DNA from: Burkholderiales bacterium RIFCSPHIGHO2_12_FULL_61_11
GTDB taxonomy: Bacteria > Pseudomonadota > Gammaproteobacteria > Burkholderiales > Burkholderiaceae_C
Assembly: GCA_001770785.1 (NCBI GenBank)
Contig: MERZ01000172.1
Span: forward strand, 1 to 6,496
Direction: 5' to 3'
Length of the DNA stretch: 6,496 nt
Each line of letters begins with the position of its first letter. Within the stretch, counting starts at the first letter, position 1. Positions 1 to 6,496 of this stretch are shown piece by piece. The notes under the pieces were generated by a model. It worked only from the letters and a program-made list of their open reading frames with translations, had not been told where the DNA came from and did not search any database. Position numbers and translations under genes: made by a program.

Positions 1-2141
1 ATTTCATGGCGGTGTGGATGGACCGCAGCACCACCACCTTCTCCCAGATGGGCGGCGAAGGCGTGAGTTGGGTCGGCCAGCAGCCCTTTACCACCGACTC
101 CCATATCTTCGCCAATCTGGGCGACGGCACCTATTTTCATAGCGGCCTGCTGGCGATTCGCCAAGCCATTGCCGCCGGTGTCAACATCACCTACAAAATT
201 CTTTACAACGATGCGGTGGCCATGACCGGCGGCCAGCCGGTGGGCGAGCGGCCTGAAGGCCACTCGGTGCTGCAGATCATGCAGAGCCTGGTTGCCGAAG
301 GCGTGACCAAACTGGTAATCGTGACCGACGAGCCGGAAAAATACCAAGGGGCCCATTTGCTCGCGGGTGTCGAGGTACACCACCGCGACGAACTTGACCG
401 CATCCAGCGCGAGTTCCGCGAACTCAAGGGCACCACCGCCATCATTTACGACCAGACCTGCGCCACCGAAAAGCGCCGCCGCCGCAAGCGCGGCACGCTG
501 CTGGACCCGGCCAAACGCGTCGTCATCAACGAGCTGGTGTGCGAGGGCTGCGGCGATTGTTCGGTTCAGTCCAACTGCCTGTCGGTGGAGCCGCTGGAAA
601 CCGAATTTGGCCGCAAGCGCCGCATCAACCAGAACACCTGCAACAAGGATTTCTCCTGCATCAAGGGCTTTTGCCCGAGCTTTGTGACGGTGGAAGGCGG
701 CCAGCTGAAGAAGCCCAAAAAAGAGAGCCAGGGTGCCCCCACCGGTTTGCCCGAAATTCCACAACCGGTGCTGCCGCTGGCCGAAAGCGCCTGGGGCATT
801 GTGGTCGGCGGCGTCGGCGGCACCGGGGTCATCACGATCGGCCAGTTGCTGGGCATGGCCGCGCACCTGGAAGGCAAGGGTGTCGTCACGCAGGATGCCG
901 GCGGGCTGGCGCAAAAAGGCGGCGCCACCTGGAGCCATGTCCAGATTGCCAACCGGCCCGAAGCCATCTACACCACCAAGGTCGATACCGCCAAGGCCGA
1001 TCTGGTGATTGGCTGCGACCCGATTGTGGCGGCCAGCAAGTACACGCTCGCGGTGATGCAGCCCGGCCGCACCTTTGTGGCAATGAATACGCACGGCACC
1101 CCGACAGCGGCTTTCGTCACCAATCCCGGCTGGCAATTTCCTGGCGGCAATTGCGAGAGCGCGGTGCGCAGCGCGGTCGGCGCGGCGCTGATGGGCACTT
1201 TTGATGCCGAGCAGGTGGCGGTGCAGATGATCGGGGACTCGATCTACACCAACCCGCTGATGCTGGGCTTTGCCTGGCAAAAGGGCCGCGTGCCGCTGTC
1301 GCATGCCGCGCTGATGCGCGCGATTGAACTCAATGGCGTGCAGGTCGACAACAACAAGGCTGCTTTTGAATGGGGCCGTCGCTGCGCGCACGATCTGGCC
1401 TCGGTGCAGGCGCTGTTCAAGGCTGCCCAGGTCATCGAATTCCTGAAAAAGCCGACCCTTCCCGAGATGCTCGCCAAGCGGGTTGATTTTTTGACGGCCT
1501 ACCAGAACGCCGCTTACGCCCAGACCTACCAGGCCTTTGTAGACAAGGTGCGTGCGGTGGAAGCGCCTTTGGGCAAGACCACGCTGACCGAGGCCGTCGC
1601 GCGTTACCTTTTCAAACTCATGGCCTACAAGGACGAGTACGAGGTGGCGCGGCTGCATGCCGACAGCGGCTTCCTGAATAAGGTCAATGCCATGTTTGAA
1701 GGCGACTTCAATCTCAACTACCACCTGGCGCCGCCCCTGATGGCGTCCAGAAACGACAAGGGTGAGCTGCAAAAACACAAGTTTGGCCCTTGGATGCTGA
1801 CCGGCTTCAAGCTGCTGGCCCGCCTTAAAGGGCTGCGCGGCACGCCACTGGATATTTTTGGCCGTAGCGAGGAACGCAAGGGGGAGCGCGCGCTGATCAG
1901 TGAGTACAAGGCCAGCGTGGAAGAGGTGCTCTCAAGCCTGAACGCTGACAACCACGCCACCGCACTGGAAATTGCCCGGATTCCCGAACTGATCAAGGGT
2001 TACGGCCATGTCAAGGCGCGCCAACTGGCAGCGGCACGGCCGCAATGGGCCGCGCTGATGCAGTCCTTCCGGCAGACCGCGCCCGACTCCCGGCAGCTAG
2101 TTGTGAACCGACCTGCGGGGCTGAACCCGGCCTCGAAATAG
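1..2141 (+). CDS. Indolepyruvate ferredoxin oxidoreductase, fused single-chain form (C-terminal part, 5' end outside window)
   Basis: The enzyme oxidatively decarboxylates aryl-pyruvates such as indolepyruvate or phenylpyruvate to aryl-acetyl-CoA in the cytoplasm, passing electrons to ferredoxin or a similar carrier. The frame is open to the left edge, so the ATG at position 6 is probably internal; about 712 residues are visible of a family usually near 1,150-1,200. Counting from that Met, residues 15-69 are the end of the thiamine diphosphate domain, with GDG at 39-41 and ND at 68-69, the classic TPP spacing. Residues 179-223 carry seven cysteines (179, 182, 185, 191, 212, 218, 223), an iron-sulfur region. 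Residues 266-275 (VVGGVGGTGV) begin the gamma-type catalytic domain, and about 495-700 matches the C-terminal DUF6537 region of this fused family. The frame is intact, ending in TAG. The exact aryl substrate cannot be read from the sequence. Confidence 0.9.
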   Translation, partial: FMAVWMDRSTTTFSQMGGEGVSWVGQQPFTTDSHIFANLGDGTYFHSGLLAIRQAIAAGVNITYKILYNDAVAMTGGQPVGERPEGHSVLQIMQSLVAEGVTKLVIVTDEPEKYQGAHLLAGVEVHHRDELDRIQREFRELKGTTAIIYDQTCATEKRRRRKRGTLLDPAKRVVINELVCEGCGDCSVQSNCLSVEPLETEFGRKRRINQNTCNKDFSCIKGFCPSFVTVEGGQLKKPKKESQGAPTGLPEIPQPVLPLAESAWGIVVGGVGGTGVITIGQLLGMAAHLEGKGVVTQDAGGLAQKGGATWSHVQIANRPEAIYTTKVDTAKADLVIGCDPIVAASKYTLAVMQPGRTFVAMNTHGTPTAAFVTNPGWQFPGGNCESAVRSAVGAALMGTFDAEQVAVQMIGDSIYTNPLMLGFAWQKGRVPLSHAALMRAIELNGVQVDNNKAAFEWGRRCAHDLASVQALFKAAQVIEFLKKPTLPEMLAKRVDFLTAYQNAAYAQTYQAFVDKVRAVEAPLGKTTLTEAVARYLFKLMAYKDEYEVARLHADSGFLNKVNAMFEGDFNLNYHLAPPLMASRNDKGELQKHKFGPWMLTGFKLLARLKGLRGTPLDIFGRSEERKGERALISEYKASVEEVLSSLNADNHATALEIARIPELIKGYGHVKARQLAAARPQWAALMQSFRQTAPDSRQLVVNRPAGLNPASK

Positions 2142-2151
2142 CCGGGGCAGG
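2112..2151 (+). terminator. GC-rich two-part stem-loop at the end of the oxidoreductase gene, possible terminator
   Basis: An inner perfect 6-bp stem, CCCGGC (2126-2131) with GCCGGG (2141-2146), encloses a 9-base loop and straddles the TAG stop. An outer 5-bp stem, CCTGC (2112-2116) with GCAGG (2147-2151), stacks directly on its 3' side, with a 9-base bulge on the 5' side. No T-run follows, so it is not a standard intrinsic terminator. It may act with Rho, protect the mRNA 3' end, or be chance pairing in GC-rich coding sequence. Confidence 0.3.
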
Positions 2152-2164
2152 CAGCAGTTACACC

Positions 2165-2192
2165 TTCTTACTGGCTTACAGCCGCATACAAT
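2165..2192 (+). promoter_or_regulatory. Candidate sigma70-type promoter for yajC-secD-secF
   Basis: TACAAT at 2187-2192 matches the -10 consensus at 5 of 6 positions. The best -35 candidate is TTCTTA at 2165-2170, 16 bases upstream, and matches TTGACA at only 3 of 6. It lies in the 123-base gap before yajC, which fits a start of transcription about 60-65 bases ahead of the yajC start codon. The weak -35 keeps confidence low. No clear operator or riboswitch is seen in the rest of the gap. Confidence 0.4.
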
Positions 2193-2254
2193 GATGGGTT
2201 CAATGCTTTGGCCGTTTCGCCGGAGTGTGTCTCAGTGTCCCTTTAATTCGTTGT

Positions 2255-2258
2255 GGAG
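2255..2258 (+). promoter_or_regulatory. Ribosome binding site that decides the yajC start
   Basis: GGAG at 2255-2258 stands six bases before the GTG at 2265. It overlaps the alternative in-frame GTG at 2253, which itself has only a T-rich, purine-poor stretch immediately upstream. The 2265 start also gives the MFIS...AFAQ beginning typical of betaproteobacterial YajC. Confidence 0.7.
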
Positions 2259-2264
2259 TCCGCC

Positions 2265-2606
2265 GTGTTCATTTCTTCTGCTTTTGCCCAAACCGCTCCC
2301 GCTGCTGCCGCAAGTGGCGACTGGATGTCTTCGCTGACCGGCATGCTGCCGCTGGTGCTGATGTTCGTGGTGCTGTATTTCGTCATGATCCGCCCGCAGA
2401 TGAAAAAGCAAAAAGAGCATCGCGCCATGATCGAGGCGCTGGCCAAGGGCGATGAAGTCGCCACGGCTGGCGGCTTGCTGGGCAAGGTGACCAAGCTGGG
2501 CGAGGCTTATCTGACCCTGGAACTCACGCCCGGCGTTGAAGTTCAGCTGCAGCGCAGTGCCATCATCCAGGTGCTGCCCAAGGGTGCCATCAATACATCC
2601 AAATAA
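2265..2606 (+). CDS. yajC: YajC, Sec translocon accessory subunit
   Basis: YajC is a small inner-membrane protein that associates with SecD and SecF in the holotranslocon; its precise role is unresolved and it is dispensable in E. coli. The chosen product is 113 residues, close to the 110 of E. coli. An Ala-rich start (MFISSAFAQ) is followed by one membrane segment at about residues 26-42, then the family signature IRPQ at 42-45, a basic stretch (MKKQK, 46-50) and the cytoplasmic domain with GDEVATAGG at 62-70 and GKV at 73-75. The GTG at 2265 is chosen over an in-frame GTG at 2253 because GGAG lies six bases upstream of it. It is the first gene of the yajC-secD-secF cluster, 87 bases before secD. 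Confidence 0.95.
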   Translation: MFISSAFAQTAPAAAASGDWMSSLTGMLPLVLMFVVLYFVMIRPQMKKQKEHRAMIEALAKGDEVATAGGLLGKVTKLGEAYLTLELTPGVEVQLQRSAIIQVLPKGAINTSK

Positions 2607-2618
2607 GGCCTTGCGGCA

Positions 2619-2670
2619 ACTCGTCGGATGGGCGGCCGCCGAGTCAGTCAAAGCGCCCTCTTTGTTTTTT
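2619..2670 (+). promoter_or_regulatory. Two stem-loops and a T-run between yajC and secD, possible attenuator
   Basis: The first stem pairs ACTCG (2619-2623) with CGAGT (2640-2644) and, after one T-C mismatch, CGG (2625-2627) with CCG (2636-2638), around an 8-base loop. The second pairs CAAAG (2649-2653) with CTTTG (2660-2664) around a 6-base loop and is followed at once by six Ts (2665-2670). The second has the layout of an intrinsic terminator but only a 5-bp, AT-rich stem, so it would be leaky at best. It could lower secD-secF expression relative to yajC, or be chance. Confidence 0.3.
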
Positions 2671-2693
2671 CGTCCACCAGGAACAGCCCTCTC

Positions 2694-4568
2694 ATGAATC
2701 GTTATCCGGCCTGGAAGTACGCCATTATTGTGGTCGCGTTACTGATTGCAGCCTTGTACATGCTGCCCAACTTTTTTGGCGAAGCGCCGGCGGTGCAGGT
2801 CTCCAGCATCAAGTCGACCGTCAAGATTGACGCCACAACCACGGCCCGCGTGGAGCAGGCACTAACGGCTGCTGGCATTTCGGCCGATGCCATCACGCTG
2901 GATGGAAGTTCCGTCAAGGCGCGTTTTGGCGATACCGATACGCAGCTCAAAGCCAAGGATGCGATCCAGAAGGCCCTGACGCCCGATGCAGAGAATCCGG
3001 CTTATGTGGTGGCGCTCAATCTGCTGTCCCGCTCGCCCGCCTGGCTGACCTCGCTGAATGCTTTTCCCATGTACCTGGGACTGGACTTGCGCGGTGGCGT
3101 GCACTTCATGCTGCAGGTGGACATGCCGGCGGCACTGACCAAGCGGGCCGAGTCGCTGGCGGGTGACATTCGCCTGTCGCTGCGCGAAAAAAATATCCGG
3201 CACGGCGGCATCAGCCGCAACGGGCAGGCCATTGACATCAAGTTCCGCGATGCCGAGACGCTGGCGTCTGCGCAGGCGCTGATCCAGGACCAGTTCCCGG
3301 ATCTCCAGACTGCAGAAACGCCGGAAGGCACCGACTACAAATTGACGGCCACCATCAAGCCCGAGGCAGCACGCCGGGTGCAGGACCAGGCGCTCAAGCA
3401 GAACATGGTGACTTTGCACAACCGGATCAACGAGCTGGGCGTGGCCGAGCCGGTGATCCAGCAGCAGGGCCTGGACCGCATCGTCGTGCAATTGCCCGGC
3501 GTTCAGGATACCGCCAAGGCCAAGGACATCCTCGGGCGCACCGCCACGCTGGAAATGCGCCTGGTGGAAGACAGCGCCGAGGCCCGAGCCGCCGAAAACA
3601 ATACCGGCCCTGTGCCTTTTGGCGCTGAGCGCTTCTTCGAGCGCAACGGGCAGGCGGTGATTGTCAAGAAAGAGGTGATCCTGACCGGCGAAAACCTGAC
3701 GGACGCGCAGCCCGGCTTTGATTCCCAGAGCCAGCAGCCCAAGGTGGACTTGACGGTCGACGCCAAGGGCGGGCGCATCATGCGCGATACCAGCCGCGAA
3801 AACATCAAGAAACGCATGGCAATTTTGCTGTTTGAAAAAGGCAAGGGCGAGGTACTGACCGCGCCGGTCATCCAGAGCGAGCTCGGCAACCGCTTCCAGA
3901 TTTCCGGTTCCATGAGCGTCAGTGAAGCCAACGACCTGGCGCTGCTGCTGCGCGCGGGCTCGCTGGCCGCGCCAATGGAAATCATCGAGGAGCGAACGAT
4001 CGGCCCGACGCTGGGTGCGGAAAACATTGCCAAGGGTTTTCAGAGCGTCGCTTGGGGCTTTGTCGTCATCGTTGCATTCATGGCGATGTACTACATGCTG
4101 TTTGGTCTGTTTTCGGGATTGGCGCTGGCTGTCAACTTGATGCTGCTGGTGGCGGTGCTCTCCATGCTGCAAGCCACCCTGACCTTGCCCGGCATGGCGG
4201 CCATGGCGCTGGCCTTGGGCATGGCGATCGACTCCAACGTGCTGATCAATGAACGGGTGCGCGAGGAATTGCGCGGCGGCGCTTCCCCGCAGGCGGCGAT
4301 TCATACGGGGTATGAGCGGGCCTGGGGGACGATTCTGGACTCCAACATCACGACACTGATTGCCGGGCTGGCCTTGCTGGCCTTTGGCTCTGGCCCGGTG
4401 CGTGGTTTCGCGGTGGTGCACGTCATCGGCATTTTGACCAGCATGTTCTCGGCGGTATTTTTCTCGCGGAGCCTGGTCAATCTCTGGTACGGCCGTCAGA
4501 AAAAGCTCAAGACGGTATCCATTGGCACGGTGTGGCGACCTGCCACGTCCGGTGCCGTGGTGGAATAA
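2694..4568 (+). CDS. secD: SecD, protein translocase subunit
   Basis: SecD forms a complex with SecF in the inner membrane and uses the proton motive force to drive late steps of Sec-dependent export. The product is 624 residues (E. coli 615). Membrane segment 1 is at about residues 9-25, followed by a large periplasmic region with the family motif GLDLRGG at 129-135. Segments 2-6 lie between about 450 and 595. GMAIDSN (509-515) in segment 4 places Asp513 where the conserved, functionally important SecD aspartate is expected, followed by NERVREE. The ATG at 2694 is preferred over an in-frame ATG at 2628 because it gives the typical MNRYP start directly before segment 1 and has AGGAA at 2679-2683; the upstream 22 codons add a non-conserved extension. 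It lies 87 bases after yajC and 41 before secF. Confidence 0.97.
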   Translation: MNRYPAWKYAIIVVALLIAALYMLPNFFGEAPAVQVSSIKSTVKIDATTTARVEQALTAAGISADAITLDGSSVKARFGDTDTQLKAKDAIQKALTPDAENPAYVVALNLLSRSPAWLTSLNAFPMYLGLDLRGGVHFMLQVDMPAALTKRAESLAGDIRLSLREKNIRHGGISRNGQAIDIKFRDAETLASAQALIQDQFPDLQTAETPEGTDYKLTATIKPEAARRVQDQALKQNMVTLHNRINELGVAEPVIQQQGLDRIVVQLPGVQDTAKAKDILGRTATLEMRLVEDSAEARAAENNTGPVPFGAERFFERNGQAVIVKKEVILTGENLTDAQPGFDSQSQQPKVDLTVDAKGGRIMRDTSRENIKKRMAILLFEKGKGEVLTAPVIQSELGNRFQISGSMSVSEANDLALLLRAGSLAAPMEIIEERTIGPTLGAENIAKGFQSVAWGFVVIVAFMAMYYMLFGLFSGLALAVNLMLLVAVLSMLQATLTLPGMAAMALALGMAIDSNVLINERVREELRGGASPQAAIHTGYERAWGTILDSNITTLIAGLALLAFGSGPVRGFAVVHVIGILTSMFSAVFFSRSLVNLWYGRQKKLKTVSIGTVWRPATSGAVVE

Positions 4569-4609
4569 CCCCAGCCTCTTTTTCCTGAGTATTTTCCTAA
4601 GGCCTCCAG

Positions 4610-5563
4610 ATGGAATTTTTCAAAATCCACCGCGACATTCCGTTCATGCGGCATGCCTTGATCTTCAACGTCATCAGCTTTGCGACGTTTGCGCTGGCGG
4701 TGTTCTTCCTGTTCTCCCGGGGTCTGCACCTGTCGGTGGAGTTCACCGGTGGCACCCTGATGGAGGTGAATTACACGCAAGCCGCGGATGTCGGGAAGAT
4801 CCGCAACACCGTGGCGGGTCTGGGCTTTTCCGATGTGCAGGTGCAAAATTTCGGCACCTCGCGCGATGTGATGATCCGCTTGCCGGCACAAAAGGGAGTC
4901 AGCACCGCCCAGCAAAGCGAAAAAGTGTTGACTGCACTGAAGTCCGCCAATAGCGATGTGACGCTGCGCCGCACCGAGTTTGTCGGCCCCCAGGTGGGCG
5001 AAGAGTTGGCGCAGGATGGCATGAAGGCGCTGGGCATGGTGGTGCTGGGCATCATGGTTTATCTGGCCATGCGTTTTGAGTGGAAATATGCGGTGTCGGC
5101 CATCATCGCCAACTTGCATGACGTGGTCATCATTCTGGGGTTTTTCGCATTTTTCCAGTGGGAGTTTTCGCTCGCCGTGCTGGCTGCCGTGCTGGCGGTG
5201 CTGGGCTATTCCGTGAATGAATCCGTGGTGATTTTTGACCGGATTCGCGAGAACTTCCGCCGCTACCGGAAAATGAATACGGTGGAGATCATCAATAACG
5301 CGATCACCTCCACCATCAGCCGAACCATCATTACCCACGGTTCCACCCAGATCATGGTGCTGTCCATGCTGCTCTTTGGCGGCCCAACGCTCCACTATTT
5401 TGCCTTGGCCCTGACCATCGGCATTCTGTTCGGTATTTATTCGTCGGTCTTCGTGGCGGCCGCGATCGCCATGTGGCTGGGCATCAAGCGCGAAGATCTG
5501 GTCAAGGGCCCTGTCAGGAAAGATGAGGACCCCAACGACCCCAACGCCGGCGCCATGGTGTAA
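4610..5563 (+). CDS. secF: SecF, protein translocase subunit
   Basis: SecF is the partner of SecD in the proton-driven RND-type complex that assists SecYEG. The product is 317 residues (E. coli 323). Membrane segment 1 is at about residues 16-37, followed by EFTGG at 44-48 and a short periplasmic domain ending in VGPQVGEEL (125-133). Five further segments run between about 137 and 291, including LHD at 169-171 and GYSVNES at 199-205 followed by FDRIREN (209-215). The NE at 203-204 occupies the position that is ND in E. coli SecF, a conservative change. The tail (about 300-317) is charged and Asp/Asn/Pro-rich. TAAGG at 4598-4602 gives a good ribosome site seven bases before the ATG. It is probably translated from the same mRNA as secD. 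Confidence 0.97.
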   Translation: MEFFKIHRDIPFMRHALIFNVISFATFALAVFFLFSRGLHLSVEFTGGTLMEVNYTQAADVGKIRNTVAGLGFSDVQVQNFGTSRDVMIRLPAQKGVSTAQQSEKVLTALKSANSDVTLRRTEFVGPQVGEELAQDGMKALGMVVLGIMVYLAMRFEWKYAVSAIIANLHDVVIILGFFAFFQWEFSLAVLAAVLAVLGYSVNESVVIFDRIRENFRRYRKMNTVEIINNAITSTISRTIITHGSTQIMVLSMLLFGGPTLHYFALALTIGILFGIYSSVFVAAAIAMWLGIKREDLVKGPVRKDEDPNDPNAGAMV

Positions 5564-5580
5564 GCACTAATTTTTTATTC

Positions 5581-5584
5581 AGGG
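5581..5584 (+). promoter_or_regulatory. Ribosome binding site favouring the GTG at 5590
   Basis: AGGG at 5581-5584 is five bases before the GTG at 5590. It overlaps the alternative in-frame GTG at 5584, which therefore has no usable site of its own. No in-frame ATG occurs near this point. Confidence 0.5.
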
Positions 5585-5589
5585 TGCTC

Positions 5590-6496
5590 GTGGCTCCAGG
5601 TAGCAATCACAACAGTCTCCTGGCCGAGCAGGCGCGCGCCCTGTTCGTTGAACGTGCCGTGGGCGGCTTGCCCGAGTTGGCCAAATTCGTTGGGGACGGG
5701 CTGCTGGCCCTCGTCAATCAGCCCGGCGCTGCTCGCGAACAGCAGCAGCGGCGCGACGCCTGGCTGGCTTTCCAGAAAGGCAGCGCGGACTGGGTCCGTG
5801 GCTCCATCCGCGCATGGAGTCAGGCGCAGCCCCTGCCTTCCGCTGCAACGCCGCCAAGATTTTCCGAGAGCAGCAAATTGGAGTTGATGGGCGACGACGT
5901 GATGGAGGACAGAATTCTGGCCTCGCGCCTGGCGCTGCGCTTGCTGGATTTTGCGAGTTGGGAGTTGAATGACCTCCGGCTCCGGGTGCAAAATCTTGAA
6001 GGCGTTGCCGAATTGCACAAGCAGGACATTCTTCGCCCCGAAGTACTCGCCCAGCATCTGGTCGATCAGTGGATTCACGCGCCTTTGCCGCGCGAGGCGT
6101 GGCTGCTGGTTCAGGAGCTGATTCAGAAAACCCTGGGGGAGCAACTGCTGAATATCTATCACGTCACCAATGAATTTCTGGTCCAGCAGGGAGTGATGGC
6201 GGAAATCGATTTGCGACCGCTGGTCAAGCGTACGCCCTCTGCCGGGGCGCCGAACAGGGTGGCCAAAAAGGCTGATGAACCGGCCCAGGGAAAAGCGCCA
6301 TCCGGCGCCCGGGCGGGTGGCCCTGGCGGCCCTGGCTTGATGGCTGCGGGTGCTGGTTCGGCCGGTGCTTCAGGCCTCGGAAGTGTCTCTGCCCAGGGTG
6401 ACCGGCACAGCGCGGCAGAGCGGGGCAAAGACGCTGCAGCAACGAGCCCGGGGCTTTCGCCTTCGGGTCATATGGTCCATGACGAGACCCGCATGC
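5590..6496 (+). CDS. DUF1631-like protein of unknown function (N-terminal part, runs off right edge)
   Basis: The frame is open from before 5590 to the window end, 302 complete codons with no stop. Residues 1-210 are mostly helical and charged. The pattern around 100-131 (GDDVMEDRILASRLALRLLD, then LNDLRLR), LRPEVLAQHLVD at 148-159 and the NIY...NEFLVQQGV stretch at 188-202 resemble the DUF1631 family of beta- and gammaproteobacteria, recalled by eye rather than by search. From about 215 the protein turns into a Gly/Ala/Pro/Ser-rich, probably disordered linker (for example GARAGGPGGPG at 239-249). No signal peptide, membrane segment or catalytic motif is visible. The start is GTG at 5590, chosen by its AGGG site; GTG at 5584 is possible. 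It begins 26 bases after secF with no clear terminator between, so co-transcription is likely. The function is unknown. Confidence 0.75.
   Translation, partial: MAPGSNHNSLLAEQARALFVERAVGGLPELAKFVGDGLLALVNQPGAAREQQQRRDAWLAFQKGSADWVRGSIRAWSQAQPLPSAATPPRFSESSKLELMGDDVMEDRILASRLALRLLDFASWELNDLRLRVQNLEGVAELHKQDILRPEVLAQHLVDQWIHAPLPREAWLLVQELIQKTLGEQLLNIYHVTNEFLVQQGVMAEIDLRPLVKRTPSAGAPNRVAKKADEPAQGKAPSGARAGGPGGPGLMAAGAGSAGASGLGSVSAQGDRHSAAERGKDAAATSPGLSPSGHMVHDETRM

Noticed and set aside
539..1204. A 221-codon frame on the + strand inside the oxidoreductase gene
   Set aside because: It lies fully inside a real gene in another frame and its Arg/Gly/His-rich product has no domain-like pattern.
2191..2337. 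A 48-codon frame starting before yajC with a Leu/Pro-rich stretch, considered as an export-sensing arrest peptide like SecM or VemP
   Set aside because: Its hydrophobic part comes from reading the yajC coding sequence in another frame, its first ATG overlaps the candidate -10 element, and it lacks a clear ribosome site and any known arrest motif.
2628..2693. The upstream ATG at 2628 as the secD start
   Set aside because: It would add 22 non-conserved residues before the typical MNRYP start and begins within a predicted stem-loop, whereas 2694 has a good ribosome site.
2862..4421. A 519-codon open frame on the minus strand opposite secD
   Set aside because: It is antisense to a complete, well-conserved secD. 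Its His/Gln/Arg-rich composition is what a reversed GC-rich gene gives, and no family motif is visible.
4496..5395. A 299-codon open frame on the minus strand opposite secF
   Set aside because: It is antisense to the intact secF and has a His/Gln-rich composition with no recognisable domain, consistent with a shadow frame.
5564..5580. The T-run after secF as an intrinsic terminator
   Set aside because: No loop-forming GC-rich inverted repeat lies directly before it; the nearby GCCGGC/GGCGCC bases are palindromes without a loop and are within the secF coding end.
5575..6162. A 195-codon minus-strand frame after secF
   Set aside because: The + strand carries an uninterrupted frame with a ribosome site and family-like motifs over the same bases; the minus frame has none.

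Overview
The window looks like a chromosomal segment of a Burkholderiales betaproteobacterium, probably of the Comamonadaceae (Rhodoferax/Polaromonas-like). This is inferred from the moderately high GC content, the style of the YajC and SecD N-termini, the fused single-chain indolepyruvate oxidoreductase and a downstream DUF1631-type protein. No database search was possible, so the placement is an inference. All five genes are on the + strand and there is no sign of a mobile element, CRISPR array, tRNA or rRNA.

Layout. (1) Bases 1-2141 hold the C-terminal part of a large fused indolepyruvate ferredoxin oxidoreductase, cut by the left edge. (2) Bases 2142-2264 are a 123-base gap with a candidate -10 promoter element; a GC-rich stem-loop straddles the preceding stop codon. 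(3) yajC (start GTG at 2265), secD (start ATG at 2694) and secF (start ATG at 4610) follow in the canonical order, with gaps of 87 and 41 bases. The yajC-secD gap contains two small stem-loops, the second followed by a T-run. (4) From about 5590 to the right edge a reading frame runs without a stop. It encodes the N-terminal part of a DUF1631-like protein and starts only 26 bases after secF.

How the genes work together. YajC, SecD and SecF form the accessory complex of the SecYEG translocon. SecD and SecF use the proton motive force to help pull secreted proteins through the inner membrane, and YajC is a small single-span partner. The oxidoreductase is an unrelated cytoplasmic enzyme of aromatic amino acid breakdown that converts aryl-pyruvates to aryl-acetyl-CoA; it probably ends its own transcription unit before yajC. 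The DUF1631 gene is close enough to secF to be co-transcribed, but its function is unknown.

Overall this is mostly an ordinary housekeeping region. I found no convincing undescribed system. The points most worth a second look are the possible attenuator between yajC and secD, the tight coupling of the DUF1631 gene to secF, and the presence of the oxidoreductase where tRNA-guanine transglycosylase (tgt) often sits.
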